NCBI RefSeq assembly: GCF_001761485.1
Contig: NC_090774.1
Span: forward strand, 4,030,001 to 4,094,000
Reading direction: 5' to 3'
DNA from: Yarrowia lipolytica
Taxonomy: Eukaryota; Ascomycota; Dipodascomycetes; Dipodascales
Length of the DNA: 64,000 nt
The notes below the pieces were generated by a model. The model searched no databases, was not told where the DNA came from, and saw only the letters and a program-made list of their open reading frames with translations. The position numbers and the translations under genes were made by a program. Numbering within the stretch: the stretch's first letter is position 1; every line of letters starts with the position of its first letter. Below, in pieces: positions 30,330 through 41,816 of the stretch.

Positions 30330-33170
30330 CCTGTTCTTCACTACTGTTTACAAACTGTACTTAGATTCCAGTGTGCGACAATGTGGGCAAAAGAGGTGTA
30401 TGTCCTGGGGTCGTACTTTATGGAGAAGAGAAAAGAGGTGAGATCGGGGCGCCCGAGGAGGTATAAATATTTTGCTTTTATCTCTTCGGAACGGCACGAA
30501 GGAGGCGTAGGCGGTTTGTGTGAGGGTGTGTAGTGGGTATTGGGTGCGCTATCAGTATTAGGGTTTTAAATAGGTTCATGGTCACATATTCGGTGTTTTG
30601 GGGCTTATGGGAATGTCTCCAGGACGTGCAATAATGGTGCAATAAAAAATCCGACTGCATAGAAGTGTTCCTCTCGTGTTAGGCAATCCATTGGTGTACC
30701 AAAATTCCCCAAAATTCCGACATTCATCAAGTTCAAGGCACTATCTCTTGCCCAAATAAGAAAGCCGATCCGTTAGGTGGCACTTTGGGTTATCACGCGG
30801 ACATGTGGGATGCAGAGAAACATAGATAACAGACCTTTGAAACGATTTTACACGAGAGCCAAGCGAGTTAAGGGGGGGGTCCCTGGGGGTCCTTTTGTAC
30901 AAAAAAGAAATGGCTATGTGAATTTTCGTCTTTTTTCGAGACCGGTCACGTGTCCGGGGTGCTTCGTGAATCCGCGTTTATTTGCATCACCAAAAGACAG
31001 GGCGGGAGGTTATCTGGGCCTACATGAGCTAACGTGGAGGGGAAGTCAAACGGCATCAGGGTAAGCAGCAGTCTGCAAACACAGACGTGGTAATTGGTGG
31101 ACCTTGACATGGAGCATTAATTTGAGTAAAATGGAAATTTTCAAGATAAATTCATTCTGATATACAGCGGACGATATTTGTTGATCTGACGTTTTCCCCG
31201 TTCGGATCCGATAATTAAGTCGTTCTTTAAAAATCTTGCCAGGGAAATGTTACATACGGGTTCATACGCGACACTAATGAAAGCCTATTACTGTGTAGTA
31301 TGTAGCGGCTATATGGTTGTTAAAGGGATGAGTATGTCAAATATGTTACCCTCAGGTATGGAACACAACACGTGATAGAATGTTTCTGTGTGCGGGAAAA
31401 TTGGAGAGAAACAGTAGTTTTGATACATGATGCAACGGCTGTTGCGCTACAAGTAGAGTCATACTGATTTATTGCAATTTTCTCCAACATTCAATCCGAA
31501 TTTTTCAATTTTTCCTAGGTTAGAATTCCTCGAGATCACATTCTAATTCTCTAGCTTTAGCACGAGGAATAGCCGCTGAGGGGATCTGCTCTATGTCGGG
31601 AGTAAACCCGAGTTTAGACGCCGGAATAGATGTGGATTAGTCCCCGGCTAGGGACATTATTGTCACACCATTCTTTTTCAGGAAATTCTACGATTTTCCA
31701 CGAATTTAATCCAGTTATCTGCATCCGGAGAAGTCGGAGATTTGTACTTTTGCCGACTTGCCGGTTTGGTGGCGCATGACCAGCGCTAGGCAAAGAATGA
31801 TGAAGATGTGAAAATTTGGAGAGCGACGAAACACCACAAATAAGAGGGGTGGTAGAGGGGAGCTCCGTGGCAAACTACGCAGCCACCGTTTACCAGAAAA
31901 TTTCATTCAGACAGGTGACAGATCACATTGTTGTGATGGGAGTTACGTACATGGGTGGGGCGGTCTCAGACAGGTGATAGCTATGACGAATGGGGAACGT
32001 CTCCACTGCAACTGAAGACATGTAGCTGTTGGTGGACGTCTCTATTGTGACACAATGACGTAAACATCGCCTCCCTGGGGCGCCTCCTACTTGATCTTCA
32101 AGTACTGTACTGTACCATACCCCAACCATGCAGGGCACGTGATGAGTGACTTCGTGGCGAAACAAGACGAAACTACAAGTATAGGCCTAGACCAGCCATA
32201 CCAGGTGGCAAACAAGGCGATTTTACATACGGTTCATTTTCACCATCACGGCATTCACACATACTGTACGACGTTTCGGATACGGGCATACAGTTCGGGA
32301 GGTAGTATGGCAGCAGCTAATTGTCATTCACCACAACAGAGCGTATTTACTGTAGATGAGTGTCAATGGAGAATCTACAAGTAGCAGTGCGTGGAAAGTT
32401 ACTGTACTTGCAGATAATGCTTCTTTGGACCGAGGCTGACCTCTTCAGCTCAACAAAAACCAGTCCCCAAGAGGTCAGCCTCGAACGGACAATTATCACA
32501 TATACTTTGGGTGGATCAGGTCCAATTGTATGCGAGGCGTGAAAAATATATATAAATAGCCTGGATTAAGTTCAGCGGAAACAGCTTCCTGATCGGGATC
32601 CCGAGGGATCTCAGACAGGCACAATTGGGCCTGAAATATTATAAAACCTGGTGACAACAACGGTGAGAGACTTGCCAACCATTCCCATCTCATGCTCTGC
32701 ACGTTACGTTAAAAAGTCGTGTTTAAAACCGCTCTTATTTTAGATAGGTCCCAATCTCTGGTGCGTATAGTTCTGCCTCACCGAAATCTGCAGCGTAAAT
32801 TAGGCTTCGCTTCTAGAAACCGATGATAAGCACAGACAAGTGATTGTCATGTACGATACAATACAATACCGTCCTTGTACTGGCATCTCATTACATGTGC
32901 AGAAATGTGGGGGGATATGGCTGAGCTGAAGTAGACAATTTCATACAAATGCTACAATTCGACACAGTTAGCAATGTTATCTACAGTGTAGTGAGATCTT
33001 TTCAACCTCTCAACTCAAAACAAGTGGCATGCAACCGCGACACATAATCGGAGTTTTACAACTACAGGGCAGTCTCAAATATAATGTTCAATACAGATCT
33101 CATCAGAATGCACTCAATAAATAAAGCTGCAGCTAGTTCCGAGTCACGACAAATGCTGTCGTCTCGCTCA
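30330..33170. other. 2.8-kb spacer between the two GNAT paralogues
   Basis: No supportable gene. It contains a perfect 15-bp inverted repeat (32431-32483), a TATA box TATATATAAATA at 32547-32558 on the plus strand with no ORF behind it, CACGTG motifs near 30947, 31370 and 32135, and a G run near 30870. Short ORFs here start with GTG/TTG or lack domain signals. Confidence 0.45.
32431..32483. repeat. Perfect 15-bp inverted repeat
   Basis: CGAGGCTGACCTCTT at 32431-32445 and its exact reverse complement at 32469-32483 enclose a 23-base loop. A transcript from either strand would form a stable hairpin. It lies 64 bp before a TATA box and in no gene. Confidence 0.9.
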
Positions 33171-33926
33171 CTAGATCTTGGCAGCAGTGGCCATACTGCG
33201 CTGCTCTACCATGTCCTCCACGTGCTGGACCTGGAGCTTGGGAGAGTCGGCCTTGATGGCAGGTTTTCGCAGAGCCCGCTCCGGAATGATGGGGTTGGGT
33301 TCTCGCACCATAATCTCCAGAGGGATAGGCTCCTCACTTCGTTTCAGGTGGATGGTATCCTTGTATGTGAATCCAAATCGTTCGTAGATGGCCCGGTTCT
33401 CAAAGGCAGAAGACTCGAGATAGCAGTAGAGGAAGTCAGCGTCAGCCATGGCGGTAACGTACTCGACGAGCTTTCGAGAGTAGCCCTTGCCTCGAGCAGT
33501 AGGTAACGTTCCAAGGTACACCAGGTACCACGAGTTCTGGTCTCGTTCGGGGCCCAAAATCCGGGCCTTGGTCTCGTTGAGCAAGGGCAGGAATTCGTTG
33601 AAGTATCGGGCTCGGCCCTCGGCGCCAAACTTGAAGTTGAGACGCCACATACCACTTCGCAAAATGGTCCACCAGTCGTCCATGTTCTTTCCGGGGGGCA
33701 TCCAACAGGCAATACCTTCAAAGTCGCCAATGGTGATGACCAGTCCGTTCATCAGATGGGCGTATATGATATATCCGAAGATTTCTTCATCGAGTTTGCG
33801 GGCCTCGGCCTCTGTACGGCCGTCACAATGCGACAGATACCGGTCGACCTCATCGGACTCAAAGCAGGCTGTGATGCATTTAACGGCAGGTTCAAAGTCT
33901 TCAACTGTAAGTTTTCTGATTGACAT
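33171..33926 (-). CDS. GNAT-family N-acetyltransferase (copy 2)
   Basis: A 251-residue protein from MSIRKLTVEDFEPAV; the 36 codons upstream in frame have no homology to copy 1. The fold starts directly at the N-terminus. The acetyl-CoA loop LGTLPTARGKGYSRKLVEYV and YCYLESSAFENRAIYERFGF match copy 1 almost residue for residue, as does ITIGDFEGIACWMPPG. It lacks copy 1's long N-terminal leader. The same strand and similar sequence suggest an old tandem duplication with 2.8 kb now between the copies. The substrate is unknown. Confidence 0.83.
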   Translation of the reverse strand: MSIRKLTVEDFEPAVKCITACFESDEVDRYLSHCDGRTEAEARKLDEEIFGYIIYAHLMNGLVITIGDFEGIACWMPPGKNMDDWWTILRSGMWRLNFKFGAEGRARYFNEFLPLLNETKARILGPERDQNSWYLVYLGTLPTARGKGYSRKLVEYVTAMADADFLYCYLESSAFENRAIYERFGFTYKDTIHLKRSEEPIPLEIMVREPNPIIPERALRKPAIKADSPKLQVQHVEDMVEQRSMATAAKI

Positions 33927-35569
33927 GGTGAGGATTAGGTGAAGCAAATGGGGTTGGGTGAGGTTCTTAGGGGAGGTTTGGAAGATCGCGTAGGTCGAAA
34001 GTGGAGGATATAAGTAAGTAGGCAGGGCTCTCATGCACCGGCCAAAATGGCGGCTAAAATTCCGATATCAGCTGGGTTAGGGCACACGTACTTTAAACGC
34101 ATCCTCTATCCAAACTCTAAACATTATCTTAGTTGTAACGTCCATTTTACACTACAAGTCTAGATTTTGGGTGTCCGATGGCGTTGGGACATTTGGAGGG
34201 AGCGGGAAAAGACGTTACTATATAACCCATCTGAGGAGCGTGGGGGGGTTGCTCCGTGTCGTGTGCCCTCACCGTGGACACGTGTCACCTCCACACAGAA
34301 TAAATGGCAGACTATTTCCCCACATGCAACTACCAAAACACAAGGGGGTTTTAGTTATCTTGTTTGCCGAGGGTCTTTTCCCAAAGAGGAAACTACATCC
34401 TCATATCTTGTGCATGCATATGTACCTTCTCCTCTCCAAGGCCTGGAGACATTTTGAAGTTAGGAGGAGACGGAAAACGTGTCTTGTGCGGACAGCGTGG
34501 ACTACGAAACCTACGTCTCAGGAAACAGTTTCCGTAGTAGGAAATGTGCGAAATGCACTGTCTCTCCATGGATTAGTACCATGCTGACATTTCCAGCCCG
34601 GGGGAATGGATCACAGTTTAACTCCGATTAAATGTTGACCGACACACCCAGAGCTGCTGGTGCCAGTAATTAGCCACTGTAATAACAGGCAACGGATGTA
34701 AGCGGCTAGCAGTCTACTACTCCTACTCGTGCAGAGATAATGGGGCCTTCCACAGCTTTGCGGTGGCTCCTCGAGACACATAGACTTTCTATCGACCGCA
34801 TATTTGTTATCAGGTCGGAGTTGGCGGGACTGAACTTTAGCAACTCTGCGGTTCACGATCGAGGGGGGGTGGTGTTCCGATACAAGGTTGTGTATTGGTA
34901 TCTAAGTAACCTCCTTGTGTACCCACGCTGTGTACTATTGCAATGTTTATTACAATTATCCCCAAGTTCTCTAACCATTGCTAAGGTCCAAAAGCTCACT
35001 CTCCACCTTCCCCCATTCCATCATCACCACAAACAGTGTAGCAGTTCTCAATATGAGAAACTCTGCGTGAACGGAACTCTGAGGCAAAGCTGGCTGAAAG
35101 TGAAAAAAAAAAACAAAAAAACCAAAAAAACAACGTGGTTGTCGGGATTGCAGTGCCGTGTGAAAATAATGAAGGCGGTGTGGCTTCAACAAATATACAG
35201 CCAAGACATTAATAGTCGTTTTTTAGACTGGCTAGCGTTTGCTGCTGCTTCTGCGTCTTCACACGATAATACACTACCTGTTGTCTATTGACATTCTGGC
35301 AAGTCCTATCTCAGGGTACAAAAACAAGTACATACCTGTACAATTACTCGTAGGAGGAGTACAGGAACGAATTCGTTCACCTGAACACAATCCCCCAATA
35401 TCTGATAATCTTCCTTTCCCTCACCCCCTCGCCTAATCTAACGTTCATACACATGGTTTATGCGAGTGCCATTATCGATAGCGAGTTATGAATATAGATA
35501 GGATTAAGTTATATATGCGATTATCGCAGTCTTTTATTGTAAGTCCGAGCAGAAACGGAAGTGTTACGC
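33927..35569. other. 1.6-kb spacer upstream of GNAT copy 2, downstream of catalase
   Basis: No supportable gene. A 138-codon open frame at 34171-34587 starts with GTG and has no recognisable domain. A run of A-rich sequence lies at about 35102-35132. Other short ORFs are not coding-like. Confidence 0.45.
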
Positions 35570-37168
35570 TTAGTAAGGAACACCAAGACCCTCGGCGATC
35601 TTCTTGCCAAGATCGTCGCTGATTCGGCCAAAGTACTTGGCGACCTGCTCCTTGAGACCGTGCTGCTTGATGGTGGAGGCATGGTCAACAACGTTGTCAA
35701 TCATTCGCTGCTTGGCAGCATCGTCGTACACTCTCTCGTACAGGTCTCGGGGTTGGGCTGCATCGCTCTCCTGGAAACCAGACAAGTACAGGTATGACGA
35801 GCTCTCCCAGATCTTCTCGTTGTGCTTCTTGGCAGCCTCGGCCTGGACCTTGAAGGATTCGTCCTCCATCTCCTTGGTGACCACTCCGCAGTAATCGTGA
35901 GTGTTCTTGAAGTCCTCGTTGGGTACGGACACGGACTGGATGGGTCGGATCGTCGACAGGTAGTTGGGTCGGTTGCCCTGGTTGTGGATGGCCATGTTTC
36001 CGTCTCGCTGGAAGTTTCCGGCCATGAATGGGCAGCCAGATCCCTTTTGGAAGGTTCGGGCCTGGTTGACAGGCAGCTGGTTGAAGTTGGGACCCAGTCG
36101 ATGTCGAGCAGTATCGGGGTAAGAGAAGAGTCGGGCCTGGAGAACAGGATCATCAGAGGCTTCGATACCGTGGATCAGGTTGGAGGGAGAGAAGGCGGCC
36201 TGCTCAATCTCCTCAAAGAAGTTCTCGGCGTTCTTGTTGAGCACCAGCTTTCCGACCTTTCGCAGAGGGAACTTGTCATAGGGCCAGGTCTTGGTCATAT
36301 CCAGAATGGAGTATTCCCATTCCTCGGCCTGCTCGGGAGTCATGGTCTGAAGGGAAACGGTCCAGGAGGGGTAGTCTCCGTTATCGATGGCAAAGAAGAG
36401 ATCCTTCTGGTCGTGGTCCGGGCTCTTTCCAGCCATCTCAGCAGCCTCGGGTCCGGTGAAGTTCTTGACTCCCTGGTCGGACTTGTAGTGGAACTGGACG
36501 TAGGTCAGCTTGCCCTCCTTGTTGATCATCTTGTAAGTATGAGTGGAGAAGCAGTTCATGTGTCGCCATCCATTGGGGGTACCTCGGTCTCCAAACATGT
36601 ACACCACCTGATGCAGAGACTCGGGGTTCTGGACCAGATAGTTCCAGTAGTTAGAGGCATCATCTCCGGCAGTCAGGTTGGTCTGGGGGTCTCGCTTCTG
36701 AGAGTGGTTGACATGGATGAACTTGACAGGATCTCGAATGAAGAAAACAGGAGAGTTGAGACCAACCATGTCCCAGTTACCCCAGTCGGTCTTGTGCTTG
36801 ACAGCGAAACCTCGGGGGTCTCGAGCAGTGTCGGGAGAGCCTCGCTCACCACCAACGGTAGAAAATCGCACGGTGGTGGGGCATTTGTAGCCAATCTTCT
36901 GGAAGGGCTCGGCGTATGTGATGTCGGAGATGTCATCGGTCACCTCAAAGTAGCCATGGGCTCCTCCTCCGTTGGCATGGACGACTCGCTCGGGGATTCG
37001 CTCTCGGTCGAAATGGGCCAGAGCGTCAATCAGATAGGTGTCCTGGAGCAGCAGAGGGCCGGTAGGGCCGGCCCGCTGAGATGAGTAGGGATGGTGGGGG
37101 TAAGGAACTCCAAAGGAGTAGGAGTAGACAGCGTCGTCCTTGGAGTTGGCGTAGAGTTCTTTGGACAT
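35570..37168 (-). CDS. CTA1: Haem catalase, small-subunit type
   Basis: A 532-residue enzyme converting hydrogen peroxide to water and oxygen. Distal His64 lies in RVVHANGGGAHGYF, Asn138 in GLNSPVFFIRDP and proximal Tyr350 in RLFSYPDTARHRLG; all catalytic residues are present. The start MSKELYANSK is chosen over 27 upstream in-frame residues because a TATA box lies inside that stretch. The C-terminus (GLGVPY) is not a classical PTS1 signal, so peroxisomal targeting is not shown by sequence. Length fits clade III catalases. Confidence 0.95.
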   Translation of the reverse strand: MSKELYANSKDDAVYSYSFGVPYPHHPYSSQRAGPTGPLLLQDTYLIDALAHFDRERIPERVVHANGGGAHGYFEVTDDISDITYAEPFQKIGYKCPTTVRFSTVGGERGSPDTARDPRGFAVKHKTDWGNWDMVGLNSPVFFIRDPVKFIHVNHSQKRDPQTNLTAGDDASNYWNYLVQNPESLHQVVYMFGDRGTPNGWRHMNCFSTHTYKMINKEGKLTYVQFHYKSDQGVKNFTGPEAAEMAGKSPDHDQKDLFFAIDNGDYPSWTVSLQTMTPEQAEEWEYSILDMTKTWPYDKFPLRKVGKLVLNKNAENFFEEIEQAAFSPSNLIHGIEASDDPVLQARLFSYPDTARHRLGPNFNQLPVNQARTFQKGSGCPFMAGNFQRDGNMAIHNQGNRPNYLSTIRPIQSVSVPNEDFKNTHDYCGVVTKEMEDESFKVQAEAAKKHNEKIWESSSYLYLSGFQESDAAQPRDLYERVYDDAAKQRMIDNVVDHASTIKQHGLKEQVAKYFGRISDDLGKKIAEGLGVPY

Positions 37169-37208
37169 GGTGGATTGATCGTGGGGGCTGACTACAGCTA
37201 CACTCCGC

Positions 37209-37216
37209 TTTATATA
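37209..37216 (-). promoter_or_regulatory. Catalase TATA box
   Basis: The minus strand reads TATATAAA, 41 bp upstream of the catalase ATG. Its place rules out the in-frame extension as the true start. Confidence 0.7.
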
Positions 37217-39125
37217 CGGATCCGCCGCCCAAATATGGCCAGATAGCAATCATCTAGGTTGCAGACCACCTGCGCCACGGTTCCCTGAACAACGTTACAG
37301 ATCAAACGGTAAAGCCAATTGCAGCCGGGGTCCAATGAGAGGAGAAGTATTGCTATTCAGGCGGCATCCTGTGCTTTGGAGGGAGGTGACCGTGTTCAAT
37401 GAGGTGCGACAGGCCTGCTTTTGGGTGTGGGTCTGCAGCATAGAATTGTGTCGTAGTGGAGACACCAACCAGCCGGGTCATGTAGACTCTGAGGAGTGCA
37501 ATGATCCAGGGATAAGGATTGGATGTACACCTGGATGTACACCGCCGCCACCACCACACTACACTTCCAATATGTACAAGAATTTCAACACACAAAGGCC
37601 AGAAGCCGCCGCACGTCATCTAGGTTGAGTATCCCGCGGGTTACGAGTACTGGGCATCAAGGCACCAGTTCTGAGCTTATGGATGTCACCTCCCAAATAG
37701 AATTAGCAACCCTACTTGTACATACTGTGCACAGGGAGACAGGCTCGCTTAAGCAGGTCTGTGATGACTGCGATGAGATGAAAAGGCTGCAATTAGAAGT
37801 GTCGAACGAGTTTGGAAGGTGGAACAAAGCTTCTCACTCAAAACCGGTTGTGACTTGTGCTGGACACAGTCGACTTGTACTACAGTACCACCAGAAGTAG
37901 CTCGATAGTGATTACCCACTTCCGTGGACAAAGACCCCCCACATCCACCAAGGCATCCACTCTGCATCCGTCTGCATTTTGTTACGCCAGCCCCGAGACA
38001 CCCCCAACTGGATGTGATTTAGCTTCAACTGGTGGTGAAGAGAGAAAGAGCATCCAATGAGGTTGGGGCACTTGTCAGGAGACACAGACACAAAAAGGAT
38101 TGCAACACACTGTCGCTTCGGAAATCATCACTCCATGCTGCTTTTCGAGCCTTCTGTGGTCCGTACTGTACAGTACATGATGTGGTGATGGCAAGAGGAG
38201 CCGTGCCTGCCTTGAACACTATTTACTATTCACCGACATGTGCGAGACGAGACGCTGTATTTGCACAGTACAAGGGTCAGAGCGGTAATTGGACTACACG
38301 TCTCAGGTGGCGTTTCTAACCCTCATTATCTCGGACACTGAGCACTTTTGCTAATATGAATGCTTTTATTGGTGGGTTTAACCATAATCAGTCCATGACA
38401 GCACAAGTAAGTAATTAGTGTCAGGTTGAGACAATAACAGAAAGCAGAGACAAGACAGACAAACTCCAGATGGCGAGCTTAGAGTGACTAAAGCAATTAC
38501 AGTACTTGTACGAGTACACGTACGTACTGGTAGTTTTGGTGCATTGCTGCATCTGATGTGATTAGAAATATAGGTCTAGGAGGTCTTGTGTTTCCAGACA
38601 GATCCCGGTATTCCACTTGTAGCTAGAATCCAGATAACGCACAGCTGTATCTTTCACACACCATCGCTACAGAATTCAGTAGATGGGCTGTGCAGGTTGT
38701 AGGTTTATCTTCAATGTCCTGTCATTATTAGTTGTTTCAATGCCAATGGGGCTTCACTTGTGGTTTGATAGTTTTTTATGGATTTTTCTTCGATTTTTCC
38801 TACCCTGTTTCGTTAAATTATTTTTATTCTCAATATGTTTCGTTTAGGGTACAATGCTCCTTCGCTGCTTACAGTTCATCGATGATCACAGTCTTCGACG
38901 AGCATAACGTAGATCCGTACAGAGATGTGTTGCGTTCCAATACCAACAGTGACGTAATCAACAGTGACTCTATGCTTCTATTTCATTTACTTTCGTTTCT
39001 ATACTTGGACGACATTCTCCTTTCTTCCCGCTGACTAAACATCTGTGCGGCTCGGAAATATTTTTTCTGCGTTTCCTGCAAGGCTAAATATTTTCAGCCC
39101 TCAGCATCAACACATACCACACACA
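37217..39125. other. 1.9-kb spacer catalase / NIP7
   Basis: Divergent intergenic region without a supportable gene. GTACGAGTACACGTACGTACTGG-type palindromic words occur near 38506-38530. A CTGTGCACAG palindrome lies near 37725. Short ORFs lack any domain. Confidence 0.45.
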
Positions 39126-39668
39126 ATGAGACCTCTGACCGAAGAAGAAACGAAAACCGTGTTCGAGAAGCTCGCCAACTACGTTGGACGAAACATCTCG
39201 CACTTCATCAATAACGAAGACCCTCACGTGTTCCGGCTCCAGAAGGACCGAGTCTACTACGTTGAGGAGAAGATTGCCAAGTATGCCACCTGTGTGTCTC
39301 GAGCCCAGCTCTTCTCCGTTGGCACCTGTCTCGGCAAGTTCACCAAGACCGGCAAGTTCCGACTTCATATCACCGCTCTTCCTCTCCTCGCTGCACATGC
39401 TCGACACAAGATCTGGATCAAGCCTAACGGAGAGATGCCCTTCCTCTATGGTAACCACGTTCTCAAGGCCCACATCGGTAAGATGAGCGACGACATTCCC
39501 GAGCATGCCGGAGTCATTGTCTACTCCATGAGCGATTCTCCTCTGGGCTTTGGCGTCAGTGCAAAGTCTTCTCTGGAGGTCCGACGTCTGGACCCCACTG
39601 GTATGGTTGCTTTCCGACAGGGAGATGTCGGCGAGTACCTGCGAGAGGAGGACACTCTTTTCGCCTAA
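39126..39668 (+). CDS. NIP7: 60S ribosome biogenesis factor Nip7
   Basis: A 180-residue protein, the normal Nip7 length. It starts MRPLTEEETKTVFEKLANYVG and ends LREEDTLFA, both near-invariant in the family. The C-terminal PUA domain (about 95-170) binds RNA, seen as HKIWIKPNGEMPFLYGNHVLK and GDVGEYLREED. It acts in pre-27S rRNA processing and 60S assembly. The start is chosen by homology over 27 upstream in-frame codons. Confidence 0.97.
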   Translation: MRPLTEEETKTVFEKLANYVGRNISHFINNEDPHVFRLQKDRVYYVEEKIAKYATCVSRAQLFSVGTCLGKFTKTGKFRLHITALPLLAAHARHKIWIKPNGEMPFLYGNHVLKAHIGKMSDDIPEHAGVIVYSMSDSPLGFGVSAKSSLEVRRLDPTGMVAFRQGDVGEYLREEDTLFA

Positions 39669-40007
39669 GCAAAGAGGTACGCTACGGAATTGGGGGTTGT
39701 TTTATAGATGGAGGCAAAAAAAACTGACACGCATCAGCACAAACGGGCTTCAATGTGCGTTTTGTGCATCTACCATGGATCGGTCTTTATCGGTCAATAA
39801 AATAATGAATGGATTTGAATTTACTATAGACGAGATTTCGTGTCTATGTCACATTACTACAGGATTAAAAATAATCAGCTATAGCTACCGTATACGTGGA
39901 CATACGTAACAGCTTTCCATGACTTTAGACATGATTACCTACTATACCCAAAGCGAATATAATACACCTGTATTTCATACATGTAACCATTTTTGAGCCT
40001 TCACCGC
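39669..40007. other. Convergent spacer NIP7 / SRP72
   Basis: A 339-bp AT-rich spacer between the two gene ends. It contains nothing beyond 3'-end type sequence. Confidence 0.5.
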
Positions 40008-41816
40008 TTATTTCTTTCCCTTCTTCTTCTTGCCCTTGGCCTTGGATTTGACCACAGTGGTCTTCTCGGCAGTGTTGCTTCCCAGCTCCAGCGAGTCGTC
40101 CACAGCTCCTCCCTGAGTGTTCTGCACCTTCTTTCCCTTGACCTTCTTGGGCTTGTAGGTGGATCTGTCTCGCTTGGCGAGCCATCGCTCAGGGTCGGGG
40201 GTCACGGCAGGGTCGGCGTTGGCAGGAATCTTGGTCTTTCGCTTCTTGGAAGTCTTAGTAGACACCTCGGCAGATCGCTTCTTAGACTGGGGGATAATGA
40301 CGCCGACCTCCTCGAGGTTGTCTACATCGACACCAGAAATGAGATCAGGAATCTCTCGGGTAAGAACCTCCTGGGTGCCCAGAGCTCCAGACAGAGCGAT
40401 TCGGGGAATCTCGTCTCGGGGCTTCTTCTCCACCAGCTTGAGTAGCAGGTTCTTGGCCTTCTTCTGGTTGGAGGGCTTATTGCTCTCGAGCAGCGACAGA
40501 GCGTATGCCAGGGAGGCAGAGTAGGGGGCGCTGTTCTTCTGCCATTGGGTGTTGGCCTTCTCGATGAGCTTGAGAGCCAGCTTTTTCTTACCCATGAGAC
40601 GCGCGATGGACGACGTAGCTGCAATCAGACCAGGGTAGGGAGCCAGGTTTTCGGGTAGGGAGTTGATGTAGGTGGTCAGAGCGTCGTAGGCTGCCTGCAG
40701 ACGACCCGTCAGAACGTAGGCCTGTGCAATGGCAAGAACAGAGCCAATGTTGGTGCACTTGGGGTCCCGCTTTCGCAGAGTTTCTATGAGGTCCTCGAGA
40801 TCGCTGTTTCCGTTGGTAGCAGCAACCACCTGGGCAGACACGAGACCAGGGTAGGTTCGGGTGAGCTTCTTAGCCAGCTTAGAAGTGTCCTTGCCAGCTG
40901 ATCCCTCTAGAATCAGCCGGTTGAGGGCAAACACCTTTCGCTGGGCCTGGATGGCGGGTCCGTTGGGGGCAGTGGGGCCCTTGGCGGTGGAAGACAGACC
41001 CAGGCCGTGGTCTTGCAGCTTTCGCAGAGCCACGTTGGGGTTGAAAGTGATATCGGGAGACAGCGTGACGGCATTGTTGGCGGCAACGAGATCGGTCAGA
41101 CCACTGAGATGCGAGCCGGACTCGGCAACAGAGTCTAGGATTCGCTTGGCCTCAGCAGTGTCGCCCTTGAGTTGGTGAATGTATGCAGCCTGGATCTTGA
41201 CGGTGTCAATCTCCTCCGCGGGCATGTCTGCCTCGGAGCACGCGACCTGGGCCTGCGACAGTAGATCGAGCGCTGAGTCATACCGGCCCTCACTGAGCTC
41301 GGCGATGGCCCGGTTGAAGAGGAAGTCGTGTGACGACTTGGCTGTGGATGTCATGGTCAGGGGGAACACTCCCTGTCTGTGCAGCGCCTGTTGGGCAACG
41401 ATGGCGGACTCATTGACAAGCAGATCCAGCTCGTCTATTCCGGTGCCCAGCAGCTCCTGTGTGAGCTCGTAGGCTCGGTCAAAGTCCTCCTCCTTGTACG
41501 CAGCCTGCGCAGCAATGTGGATCAGCCGTGTATCCTTCTGGGCCGTCTCCAGCACCTTGGCGAGCTCAGCGTGCTTGCCCTGGCGATAGTAGATGTAGGC
41601 GGCCTCAAATTCCAGGCCAGTGGTTCCCTTGTCCTGGAGAACCTGCTCGGCCTCGTCAAACTTTTCCAGATGGATCAGAGCCACCAGCTTGTGTCGCTGG
41701 ATGTTGAGGTCCTTGGGGTCATATTTTTCGGCCTGGCACGCGAACGAGTACGCCTGGTCGTGGGCCGAGGCGGCACTGCTCACGTTCAGCTTGTCGATCA
41801 GAGTCGTGAGATCCAT
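40008..41816 (-). CDS. SRP72: Signal recognition particle subunit SRP72
   Basis: A 602-residue protein. The N-terminal 480 residues are helical TPR-type repeats (for example DQAYSFACQAEKYDPKDLNI and AYIYYRQGKHAELAKVLE). Near 545 comes the SRP72 RNA-binding signature DPERWLAKRDRSTYKPKK, followed by a Lys-rich tail ending KAKGKKKKGKK. It binds SRP68 and the SRP RNA and is needed for co-translational targeting to the ER. Length is close to yeast Srp72 (640). Confidence 0.95.
   Translation of the reverse strand: MDLTTLIDKLNVSSAASAHDQAYSFACQAEKYDPKDLNIQRHKLVALIHLEKFDEAEQVLQDKGTTGLEFEAAYIYYRQGKHAELAKVLETAQKDTRLIHIAAQAAYKEEDFDRAYELTQELLGTGIDELDLLVNESAIVAQQALHRQGVFPLTMTSTAKSSHDFLFNRAIAELSEGRYDSALDLLSQAQVACSEADMPAEEIDTVKIQAAYIHQLKGDTAEAKRILDSVAESGSHLSGLTDLVAANNAVTLSPDITFNPNVALRKLQDHGLGLSSTAKGPTAPNGPAIQAQRKVFALNRLILEGSAGKDTSKLAKKLTRTYPGLVSAQVVAATNGNSDLEDLIETLRKRDPKCTNIGSVLAIAQAYVLTGRLQAAYDALTTYINSLPENLAPYPGLIAATSSIARLMGKKKLALKLIEKANTQWQKNSAPYSASLAYALSLLESNKPSNQKKAKNLLLKLVEKKPRDEIPRIALSGALGTQEVLTREIPDLISGVDVDNLEEVGVIIPQSKKRSAEVSTKTSKKRKTKIPANADPAVTPDPERWLAKRDRSTYKPKKVKGKKVQNTQGGAVDDSLELGSNTAEKTTVVKSKAKGKKKKGKK

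Noticed and set aside
30330-30341. Extended GNAT copy 1 start
   Set aside because: The codon at 30341 is GTG; the first ATG is at 30329.
34171-34587. 138-codon open frame
   Set aside because: It starts with GTG, is very basic and has no domain; probably chance.
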